A stretch of 64,000 bases of DNA from Nocardioidaceae bacterium (GTDB lineage Bacteria > Actinomycetota > Actinomycetes > Propionibacteriales > Nocardioidaceae): assembly GCA_025980475.1 (NCBI GenBank), contig JAICXL010000002.1:36299-100298 (forward strand), given 5' to 3'. The translations under genes were made by a program, and so were the position numbers. Each line of letters starts with the position of its first letter. The stretch's first letter is position 1. This document shows, piece by piece, positions 1 through 7,814 of the stretch. The notes below the pieces were generated by a model that searched no databases, was not told where the DNA came from, and worked only from the letters and a program-made list of their open reading frames with translations.

Positions 1-465
1 CTGCTGAAGACACGCACCGGGCGGGCCTTCATGGCAGTGCGCGACAGCGAGCAGGCCGCGGCGGCGATGGGCATCAACGTCCAGCGCACCAAGATCACGC
101 TGTTCGCCGTGAGCGCCTTCTTCGCCGGCATCGGCGGAGACCTCTTCGGCCACCTGCAGAACCTGGTGGCTCCTGGGGCCTTCCCGTTCTCGCTGTCCCT
201 GTTCTTCCTCGCCGCGGTGATCGTCGGCGGCTCGGCGTCGCTGCCGGGCTCGGTCATCGGCGCGATCCTCCTGGTCCTCGCCGACACCCAGACCACCAGC
301 CTGCCCGGCTTCGAGCCGGTGGTCGTCGGCGGTGTGGTGGTCCTGGTCCTGCTGATCATCCCCGGCGGTCTGGCCGCCGTCCCGGCGACTCTGATGCGCC
401 TGCGATCCCGGCAGGGCCGACGCCGGGCGCGGACCGGTTCCCTGGCCTCCGGTGCGGGGGACTGA
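1..465 (+). CDS. livM: Branched-chain amino acid ABC transporter permease (LivM family), 5' truncated by window
   Basis: Open frame from base 1; hydrophobic C-terminus GGSASLPGSVIGAILLVLAD..., followed directly by LivG/LivF ATPases. Confidence 0.85.
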   Translation: MLKTRTGRAFMAVRDSEQAAAAMGINVQRTKITLFAVSAFFAGIGGDLFGHLQNLVAPGAFPFSLSLFFLAAVIVGGSASLPGSVIGAILLVLADTQTTSLPGFEPVVVGGVVVLVLLIIPGGLAAVPATLMRLRSRQGRRRARTGSLASGAGD

Positions 466-467
466 CC

Positions 468-1223
468 ATGCTCGAGGTTCGCGGGCTCAAGCTGGCCTTC
501 GGGGGCGTCCAGGCCATCGACGGGCTGGACTTCACCGTCCCCGATGGCACCGTGACCGCGCTGATCGGCGCCAACGGCGCCGGCAAGACGTCGGTGCTCA
601 ACGTGCTCAGCCGCTTCTACCAGCCCCAGGCCGGCACGGTCGTCTACAACGGCACCGACCTGCTGCGGTTGCGTGCCCACAAGCTGGTCCACGCCGGCGT
701 GGGCCGCAGCTTCCAGAACGTCGCACTCTTCCAGGAGCTGCCGGTCCTGGACAACCTGCTCGTCGGTGCGGACCACCTCGGCCGCACGGGACTGCTCCGC
801 AACACCCTGCGCACCCCCGGGGCGCGCCGCCACGAGCGCAGGGCCCGGGAGCGCGCTGAGCGCGTGATGGAGTTCCTCGAGATCACCGACCTGCGGCACC
901 GCCGGGCTGGAGACCTCTCCTTCGGCGACAGGAAGCTGGTCGACATGGGGCGGGCGCTGACCTCCGGACCGTCGTTGCTGCTCCTCGACGAGCCGGCCAG
1001 CGGCATGGCCGAGAGCCAGCGCGACTGGCTCGGTCAGGTGATCCGGCGGATCCCGGACGAGTTCGGGGCCAGCGTGCTGCTGATCGACCACGACATGGGC
1101 CTGGTGCTGGGCGTCTCCGCGTCAGTCGTGGTGATGGACTTCGGCCGCAAGATCGCCGAGGGCGACCCCGACGCGGTACGCCGCGACGAACGGGTCATCG
1201 CCGCCTACCTGGGAGAGGACTGA
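468..1223 (+). CDS. livG: Branched-chain amino acid ABC transporter ATP-binding protein (LivG)
   Basis: Walker A GANGAGKTS, Walker B LLLLDEPASG, BCA_ABC_TP-type C-terminus. Confidence 0.88.
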   Translation: MLEVRGLKLAFGGVQAIDGLDFTVPDGTVTALIGANGAGKTSVLNVLSRFYQPQAGTVVYNGTDLLRLRAHKLVHAGVGRSFQNVALFQELPVLDNLLVGADHLGRTGLLRNTLRTPGARRHERRARERAERVMEFLEITDLRHRRAGDLSFGDRKLVDMGRALTSGPSLLLLDEPASGMAESQRDWLGQVIRRIPDEFGASVLLIDHDMGLVLGVSASVVVMDFGRKIAEGDPDAVRRDERVIAAYLGED

Positions 1224-1224
1224 C

Positions 1225-1920
1225 GTGCTCACCGTCGACTCGATCGACTGCTCCTACGGACCGGTCCAGGCACTCATGGGCCTGTCCCTGGAAGCGACGG
1301 ACGGCGCGTTCATCGCCATCCTGGGGGCGAACGGGGCCGGCAAGAGCACCACCCTGAAGGCGATCGCCGGCCTGGTTCGGCCCACTCGTGGCCGGGTGCT
1401 CTTCCGCGGCCGCAACCTGGCCCGGCTCGGCCCGGAGCGGCGTCTCTCCCTCGGCATCGCCCTGTGCCCGGAGGGCCGACGGGTCTTCCCCGACTTCACC
1501 GTGGCGGAGAACCTCCGGGTCGGTGGCCATCGCCTGAACCGGCGCGTGCTCGGCGACCGGGTGGACCAGACGCTGCAGCTGTTCCCCGCGCTGAAGGACC
1601 GGATGGGCCAGTCTGCGGGCTCGCTCTCCGGAGGCGAGCAGCAGATGCTCGCCATCGCCCGGGCCCTGATGACTGAGCCGTCGCTGCTGCTGCTGGACGA
1701 GCCGAGCCTCGGCCTGGCCCCGATGATCACCCGACAGGTCTTCGACGCCGTCGACGGGATCCGGAAGCAGGGCACCACGGTGGTGCTCGTCGAGCAGAAC
1801 CGGCTGGCGCTGCGCTACGCCGACTACGCCTACGTGCTCGGCAACGGCAGGCTGCGGCTCGAGGGGCCGGCCGGGGAGGTCCAGGACGACGAGAGGCTGC
1901 GCAGCGCCTACCTGGGCTGA
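1225..1920 (+). CDS. livF: Branched-chain amino acid ABC transporter ATP-binding protein (LivF)
   Basis: Walker A GANGAGKST, signature LSGGEQQMLAIARAL, LLLLDEPSLGLAP. Confidence 0.9.
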   Translation: MLTVDSIDCSYGPVQALMGLSLEATDGAFIAILGANGAGKSTTLKAIAGLVRPTRGRVLFRGRNLARLGPERRLSLGIALCPEGRRVFPDFTVAENLRVGGHRLNRRVLGDRVDQTLQLFPALKDRMGQSAGSLSGGEQQMLAIARALMTEPSLLLLDEPSLGLAPMITRQVFDAVDGIRKQGTTVVLVEQNRLALRYADYAYVLGNGRLRLEGPAGEVQDDERLRSAYLG

Positions 1921-1965
1921 GGACGCGGCTCTGCACTCACGGCCGGCTGCGTCGAGGGGGTTGTG

Positions 1966-2038
<73 letters not shown>

Positions 2039-2200
2039 GCGAAGCGAATGGAACCTTAGCAGCGCATCCCCGACGAGGCGAAATCGCCGCCGCCTGGTGC
2101 CGTGCCCGTCCTCTTGCCACGCCAAACTGCCTCTCCGCAGACGACGTGCCCTGTGCGGGGAGGCAGTTCGGGCTCCTCACCTGGGAAACCGGGCGCCACC

Positions 2201-3778
2201 TCAGCGCATCGCGAGCACGGCCTGGGCGGCGTTGTGGCCGCCGAGCCCCGAGACCGCCCCGCCGCGGCGGGCGCCGGAGCCGCAGAGCAGCACCGCGTCC
2301 ACGTCGGTGGCCACGCCCCACTGCTGGGCGGGAGTGACCAGCGACTCCCGGTTGGAGGCCCACGGCCACGACAGGTCGCCGTGGAAGATGTGCCCGCCAG
2401 GCATGGCGAGGTCGCGCTCGACGTCCTGCGGCACCTTGGCCTCGATGCAGGGCTGGCCGTCCGCAGTCCTCATCACGCAGTCCAGCAACGGTTCGGCGAG
2501 GTGGGTGTCGATCGCGGCGATGGCGCGCCGTACGGCTTCGTCCCGCACCGCCTCGGTGTCGGCAACGAAGAGCGCCTCGGGCATGTGCACCCCGAAGTAG
2601 GTGAGCGTCTGGGCCCCCTGGCGCCCGAGCGAGCCGACGATGGAGTCGTCGGTCAGGGAGTGGCAGTAGAGCTCTCCGGGCGGCACCGTTGGCAGGGTGC
2701 CGGCCGCGGCCTCGGCGTAGGCCCGGGCGAGCGAGGAGTACTCCTCGGCGACGTGGAAGGTGCCGGCGAACGCGACCGCCGGGTCGTCGCCGGACTTGAG
2801 TCGGGGGAGCCGGGACAGCAGGAAGTTGATCTTGAGCTGGGAACCCGAGGGCTTGGTGTCCGCGCCCGGATCGTCGCCCATCAGGATGCGCAGCACCCAC
2901 GGGGCGATGTTGCCCAGGGCGAAGCGCGCCCGCACCGTGTGGCTGCACGTGCCGTCGTGCCAGCTGACCTCGGCGCCGTCGGCGCCCGCCGCGATGTCGC
3001 TGACCCCCGCGCCGACCAGGACCTCGGCCCCCGCGCGGCTGGCGGCCTTCGTCAGGGCGCCGGTGACCGCCCCCATGCCACCGACCGGGACCCGCCACTC
3101 GCCGGTGCCGTTGCCGATCACGTGGTAGAGGAAGCAGCGGTTCTGCACCAGCGAGGGATCGTTGAGGTCGGCGAAGGTGCCGATCACCGCGTTGGTCGCG
3201 ACGACCCCGCGGACCAGGTCGTCCTCGAACCGCTGCTCGATGACCTCGCTCAGGGGGCGCTCCACCAGCGCCTGCCACATCTCGGGGTTCACCCGCTCGC
3301 GCATCTCCCGCGCGGTGACCAGCGGCTCGGTCAAGGTGGGTGCGACCTGCTGGGCGAAGGCGTGCACGTCGGTGTAGAACCGGCGCCAGGCTGCGTACTC
3401 GTCGTCGGAGGAGGTCAGCGCGAAGAAGGACGAGCGGGTCGCCGGACCCTCGTCGTGCTCGACGAGCAGACCGACCTCGCGCCCGTCCCGGAGGGACGGC
3501 GAGTAGGAGGCGGTGGGACGTGAGCGCAGCTCGAGGTCGAGGCCGAGCTCGCGGATCACCTGGTCGGGCAACAGCGACACGAGGTAGGAGTAGCGCGAGA
3601 GCTCCGCATCGAGGCCCGGGAACGCCGGCGCGCTGACGGCGGCGCCGCCGACGTGGTCGAGCCGCTCGAGCACCAGCGTGCTCAGCCCGGCGCGGGCGAG
3701 GTACGCCGCTGCCGTCAGGCCGTTGTGCCCGCCGCCGACCACGACCACGTCGTACGCGCGCTTCGATGCTCCTGCCAT
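2201..3778 (-). CDS. NAD(P)/FAD-dependent oxidoreductase, phytoene desaturase/PYROXD2-like
   Basis: N-terminal Rossmann VVVVGGGHNGLTAAAYLARAGLSTLVLERLDHVGGAA; ATG at 3778. Confidence 0.85.
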   Translation of the reverse strand: MAGASKRAYDVVVVGGGHNGLTAAAYLARAGLSTLVLERLDHVGGAAVSAPAFPGLDAELSRYSYLVSLLPDQVIRELGLDLELRSRPTASYSPSLRDGREVGLLVEHDEGPATRSSFFALTSSDDEYAAWRRFYTDVHAFAQQVAPTLTEPLVTAREMRERVNPEMWQALVERPLSEVIEQRFEDDLVRGVVATNAVIGTFADLNDPSLVQNRCFLYHVIGNGTGEWRVPVGGMGAVTGALTKAASRAGAEVLVGAGVSDIAAGADGAEVSWHDGTCSHTVRARFALGNIAPWVLRILMGDDPGADTKPSGSQLKINFLLSRLPRLKSGDDPAVAFAGTFHVAEEYSSLARAYAEAAAGTLPTVPPGELYCHSLTDDSIVGSLGRQGAQTLTYFGVHMPEALFVADTEAVRDEAVRRAIAAIDTHLAEPLLDCVMRTADGQPCIEAKVPQDVERDLAMPGGHIFHGDLSWPWASNRESLVTPAQQWGVATDVDAVLLCGSGARRGGAVSGLGGHNAAQAVLAMR

Positions 3779-3898
3779 GGGCAGCACGTTATCGGGCGGC
3801 TGCGGACATTTCGCGTATACGGGGCGCCGCCCTGTCGGAATATTCAATCTTCAACTATCGTTGACCGAGGGCACGACCAACGAGAAGAGGGATGCCCG

Positions 3899-4879
3899 AT
3901 GCCAGCTGTCACCGTTCCCGACCTGACCGTCCTCGACCGCCTCGGCACACCGGGGCTGGGCGACACCGTCCGCCCGGTCAAGCAGGTGATCACCGCACCG
4001 AAGGGTTACGAGGGCGAGGGCTTCCCCGTCCGCCGCGCCTTCGCCGGGGTCGACCTGAGCGATCTCGACCCGTTCGTGCACATGGACCAGATGGGGGAGG
4101 TGGAGTACGCCCCCGGCGAGCCCAAGGGCACACCGTGGCACCCCCACCGCGGGTTCGAGACCGTCACCTACATCATCGACGGCGTCTTCGACCACCGCGA
4201 CAGCCATGGTGGCGGTGGCTCGATCACCAACGGGGACACCCAGTGGATGACCGCCGGCGCGGGCCTGCTGCACATCGAGACACCCCCCGAGTGGCTGGTG
4301 CAGTCCGGGGGGCTCTTCCACGGCATCCAGCTCTGGGTCAACCTGCCGCGCTCGGCGAAGTGGAACCCGCCCGCCTACCAAGACATCCGGTCCGCGCAGG
4401 TCGGCCTCGCGGCGTCGACCGATGCCGGCGCGCTCGTGCGCGTCATCGCCGGCCACGTCGGCCAGACGGCCGGTCCCGGGTCGACGTACACCCCGATGAC
4501 GATGGTGCACGCCACCGTCGCCCGCGGTGCCCGGCTCGACCTGCCGTGGGAGCCGTCCTACAACGCGCTCGTCTACGTGCTGTCCGGTCGCGGCACGGTG
4601 GGCACCGAGGGGCGCCCGCTGGAGACGGGCAACCTCGCCGTGCTCGGCGCCGGTGACTTCCTGACCCTGCGTGCCTCCGACCACCCCGACGGCCGGACGC
4701 CGGACCTCGACGTGCTCGTGATCGGCGGAGAGCCGATCCGTGAGCCGGTCGCGTGGGCGGGCCCGTTCGTGATGAACACCAAGGCCGAGGTCATGCAGGC
4801 GTTCGAGGACTTCCAGGCCGGCAGTATGGGCCAGATTCCCGCCGTTCACGGCGCGCCCACCCACCTGATCGAGGGCTGA
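3899..4879 (+). CDS. Pirin family protein
   Basis: Cupin motifs HPHRGFETVTYIIDGVFDHRDSHG, GAGLLHIETPPE, pirin C-terminal domain. Confidence 0.92.
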   Translation: MPAVTVPDLTVLDRLGTPGLGDTVRPVKQVITAPKGYEGEGFPVRRAFAGVDLSDLDPFVHMDQMGEVEYAPGEPKGTPWHPHRGFETVTYIIDGVFDHRDSHGGGGSITNGDTQWMTAGAGLLHIETPPEWLVQSGGLFHGIQLWVNLPRSAKWNPPAYQDIRSAQVGLAASTDAGALVRVIAGHVGQTAGPGSTYTPMTMVHATVARGARLDLPWEPSYNALVYVLSGRGTVGTEGRPLETGNLAVLGAGDFLTLRASDHPDGRTPDLDVLVIGGEPIREPVAWAGPFVMNTKAEVMQAFEDFQAGSMGQIPAVHGAPTHLIEG

Positions 4880-4895
4880 GGCCCATCCAGAACGA

Positions 4896-4927
4896 CCGCA
4901 GGCCAGAGGAGATCCTCCGGCCTGCGG
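4896..4927. terminator. Bidirectional hairpin between pirin and tRNA-His
   Basis: CCGCAGGCC-agaggagatcctcc-GGCCTGCGG perfect 9-bp stem with an internal GAGGA/TCCTC stem. Confidence 0.7.
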
Positions 4928-4936
4928 TGCTGGTGG

Positions 4937-5010
4937 GGTGAGTGACGGGACTTGAACCCGCGGCCCCCTGGACCACAACCAGGTGCTCTACCAGCTGAGC
5001 TACACCCACC
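4937..5010 (-). tRNA. tRNA-His (anticodon GTG), CCA encoded at 4934-4936
   Basis: Reverse complement GGTGGGTGTAGCTCAGCTGGTAGAGCACCTGGTTGTGGTCCAGG...GGTTCAAGTCCCGTCACTCACC; extra 5' G(-1) typical of tRNA-His. Confidence 0.95.
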
Positions 5011-5036
5011 ATGCGAGGGACGAGTGTACAGGCTCG

Positions 5037-5666
5037 TCAGGCGTCCCCAGACCCGGACTCGTCGCGTCCGAGAGCGCCCTGGTGCAGGGCTGCGAGACGC
5101 CGGCTCTCGTTGGTGTCCGGCCCCGGCGGAGGCACGAAGACAGCGTCGCGGTAGTAGCGCAGCTCCTCGATGCTCTCCCGGATGTCGGCCAGCGCCCGAT
5201 GGTTGCCGGACTTCTCCGGAGCGTTGTAGTAGGCGCGCGGGTACCCCCGTCGGGCGAGTTCCTTGATCGAGGAGACGTCGACGATGCGGTAGTGCAGGAA
5301 CGACTCCAGCTCCGGCATGTCCCGAGCGAGGAAGGCCCGGTCGGTGGCGACGGTGTTGCCGGCCAGCGGCGGCCGGCTGCCGTCGGGACAGTGCTGCTTG
5401 ACATAGCTGAGTACGGCGTCCTCCGCGGCCGTCATCGTCACCCCGCGCGGCAGCTCCTCGAGCAGGCCCGAGCTCGTGTGTATCTCCCGGACGAAGTCGA
5501 TCATCTGCTCCAGCGCCCCCGGCGGAGGCGCGATCACGATGTCGATCCCGTCACCGAGGACGTTCAGATCGAAGTCGGTGACCAGCGCGGCCACCTCGAT
5601 CAGGGCGTCCCGGCCGAGGTCGAGCCCGGTCATCTCACAGTCGATCCACACGAGTCGGTCGTTCAC
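5037..5666 (-). CDS. orn: Oligoribonuclease
   Basis: LVWIDCEMTGLDLGRDALIEVAALVTD, DEDDh exonuclease; HRALADIRESIEELRYYR. Confidence 0.93.
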   Translation of the reverse strand: MNDRLVWIDCEMTGLDLGRDALIEVAALVTDFDLNVLGDGIDIVIAPPPGALEQMIDFVREIHTSSGLLEELPRGVTMTAAEDAVLSYVKQHCPDGSRPPLAGNTVATDRAFLARDMPELESFLHYRIVDVSSIKELARRGYPRAYYNAPEKSGNHRALADIRESIEELRYYRDAVFVPPPGPDTNESRRLAALHQGALGRDESGSGDA

Positions 5667-5719
5667 GAGCCGTGAGCCTACTCAAGGGCCGCATGTGGAC
5701 GCCCCCTAGAGTTCCCCTG

Positions 5720-6463
5720 ATGTCCTCGAACACCCCCGACGAGATGAGCGAACGCCGCCGCGCCAGCGCCGCGCATGCCCAGGCGGAGCAGGACGCGGGC
5801 GAGCGGTTCCGGTCGCTGCTCCTCGGCGTCGGCGCCGTCATCCTCATCGGCGCGGTCGTGGCCGGTGTGATCATCTTCCAGGGCGGCGGGGGCGGCACTG
5901 TCGGCGTCATCCGGCATCCCCCGAAGGTGACCACGACAGCTCACGGGATCGCGGTCGGCCGGCCTGCCGCGCCCGTGCACGTGGTGGTCTATGAGGACTT
6001 CCTCGACAGGGGGAGCACGCGGTTCGAGATGGGCTCGCGCGACTACCTGCACACCGACGCCGCAGCGGGCCGGGTGTACGTGGAGTACCGACCGATCGCC
6101 AGAGCCGACCAGGCCTCGACCCGGGCGCTCAACGCCTTCGCCGCTGTGCTCGACACGGCCGGGCCGAAGGCCGCACTGAAGTTCCACGACCTGCTCTTCG
6201 ACCAGCAGTCCTCGGGGACGGCTCCAGCGCCAGCGGCGACGCAGCTGGTCTCGCTGGCCGTGGAGGCGGGCGCGAGGCGGGCCGCCGCCCAGGGGCCGGT
6301 CAGCTCGCTGGGTTACCAGCAGTGGGTCGACGGCGCCGACGCCGCTGCCTCGAAGGCGCACGTGCGCACCACACCCAGCGTGCTGGTGGGCGGCACGAAG
6401 CTGCCCGGCACGGTCGACCAGGTGGTCGACGAGCTCGAGACCAGGATCGCCAAGGAGGGCTGA
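5720..6463 (+). CDS. Membrane-anchored DsbA/thioredoxin-fold protein lacking CXXC
   Basis: Single N-terminal TM, VVYEDFLDRGSTRFEMGSRDYL in place of EDFxCPxC, cis-Pro TTPSVLVGG retained; no cysteine in the ORF. Confidence 0.75.
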   Translation: MSSNTPDEMSERRRASAAHAQAEQDAGERFRSLLLGVGAVILIGAVVAGVIIFQGGGGGTVGVIRHPPKVTTTAHGIAVGRPAAPVHVVVYEDFLDRGSTRFEMGSRDYLHTDAAAGRVYVEYRPIARADQASTRALNAFAAVLDTAGPKAALKFHDLLFDQQSSGTAPAPAATQLVSLAVEAGARRAAAQGPVSSLGYQQWVDGADAAASKAHVRTTPSVLVGGTKLPGTVDQVVDELETRIAKEG

Positions 6464-6467
6464 CCCC

Positions 6468-7490
6468 ATGAGCCGAGATCTGTCCGCCTTCGTCGCGGGC
6501 CTGCCCAAGGCAGAGCTGCACGTGCACCACGTCGGCTCTGCGTCACCCCGCATCGTCTCCGAGCTCGCTGCTCGCCACCCCGGGAAGGTGCCCAGTGACC
6601 CCGGCGAGCTCGCGTCATTCTTCGCGTTCCGCGACTTCGCCCACTTCATCGAGGTCTACCTGGCCGTCGTCGACCTGGTCCGCACCGCCGAGGACGTGCG
6701 GCTGCTCACCTACGAGGTCGCGCGCGAGATGGCGACCGGCCAGAACGTGAAGTACGCCGAGCTCACCTGCACGCCCTACACCTCCGTGAAGGCTGGGGTC
6801 CCCATCGAGGCCTTCAACGAGGCGATCGAGGACGCCCGGGTCGCTGCCGAGCGCGACTTCGGCATCGAGCTGCGCTGGATCTTCGACGTCCCCGGTGAGT
6901 TCGGGGTGCCCGCCGCCGACGACACCCTGGACTGGGCACTCCACCACGCGCCCGACGCGCTGATCGGGTTCGGACTCGGTGGTCCCGAGGTCGGCGTGCC
7001 CCGGCCCCTGTTCCAGCGACACTTCGAAGCTGCCCGTGCCGCCGGGCTGCACAGCGTGCCGCACGCCGGCGAGACCACCGGTCCCCAGACGGTCTGGGAC
7101 GCCCTGAAGCTGCTGGGCGCGGAGCGGATCGGCCACGGCACCTCCTCGGCCCAGGACCCCGCGCTGCTCGCCCACCTCGCCGAGCACCGGATCCCGCTCG
7201 AGGTCTGCCCCTCGTCGAACGTCGCCACGCACGCGGTCGAGTCGCTGGGGGAGCACCCGATCACCGCATTCCGCGACGCCGGCGCCGTCATCACCGTCAA
7301 CAGCGACGACCCGCCGATGTTCGGCACCACGCTCAACCGCGAGTACGAGATCGCCGCCGACCTGCTCGGGCTCGACCGGCTGGGTCTGGCCGGCCTCGCG
7401 AAGTCGGCCGTGTCCGCTTCGTTCCTCGATGAGCACGGCAAGACCCGGCTGGCTGCGGACATCGACGCCCATCTGGCCGCCTTCGAATGA
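6468..7490 (+). CDS. Adenosine deaminase family protein (possible aminodeoxyfutalosine deaminase)
   Basis: KAELHVHHVGSASP metal site, HAGETTGP, HGTSS, NSDDPPMFGT. Confidence 0.85.
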   Translation: MSRDLSAFVAGLPKAELHVHHVGSASPRIVSELAARHPGKVPSDPGELASFFAFRDFAHFIEVYLAVVDLVRTAEDVRLLTYEVAREMATGQNVKYAELTCTPYTSVKAGVPIEAFNEAIEDARVAAERDFGIELRWIFDVPGEFGVPAADDTLDWALHHAPDALIGFGLGGPEVGVPRPLFQRHFEAARAAGLHSVPHAGETTGPQTVWDALKLLGAERIGHGTSSAQDPALLAHLAEHRIPLEVCPSSNVATHAVESLGEHPITAFRDAGAVITVNSDDPPMFGTTLNREYEIAADLLGLDRLGLAGLAKSAVSASFLDEHGKTRLAADIDAHLAAFE

Positions 7491-7554
7491 TCCCGGCATC
7501 GTGCCGGGCGTGTCGCTGACCGGGACGGCGCCACCGATCACTTAGAAAGGTGGT

Positions 7555-7583
7555 GGGCCTGCGGAGTATGAGACCGCAGGCCC
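7555..7583. terminator. Hairpin between deaminase gene and tRNA-Arg
   Basis: GGGCCTGCGG-agtatgaga-CCGCAGGCCC perfect 10-bp stem. Confidence 0.72.
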
Positions 7584-7602
7584 TCGACATCCCCGCGAAG
7601 GG

Positions 7603-7676
7603 TGCCCCCGACAGGACTCGAACCTGTGACCCGCGGATTAGAAGTCCGCTGCTCTATCCAGCTGAGCTACGGGGGC
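7603..7676 (-). tRNA. tRNA-Arg (anticodon TCT)
   Basis: Reverse complement GCCCCCGTAGCTCAGCTGGATAGAGCAGCGGACTTCTAATCCGCGGGTCACAGGTTCGAGTCCTGTCGGGGGCA. Confidence 0.95.
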
Positions 7677-7814
7677 TGGGCGACCAGATTATGCCGTAGC
7701 CGGACCTCGTCCGCATCGCGACGGAGTGGTCCAGGTCCCACCGGTTTCTGCCCGGTTTCGCCGCGGGTGGACGCCGCTCCGGGTTAGGGTCCCGCCGGAG
7801 TTGGGGGAGCCATA

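Noticed and set aside
2102-3523. 473-aa + strand ORF opposite the FAD oxidoreductase
   Set aside because: Gly/Arg/Val/His-rich translation with no domain motifs; typical antisense shadow ORF of high-GC DNA.
3851-4978. 375-aa minus-strand ORF over pirin
   Set aside because: Antisense to the clear pirin gene and runs into tRNA-His; compositional artefact.
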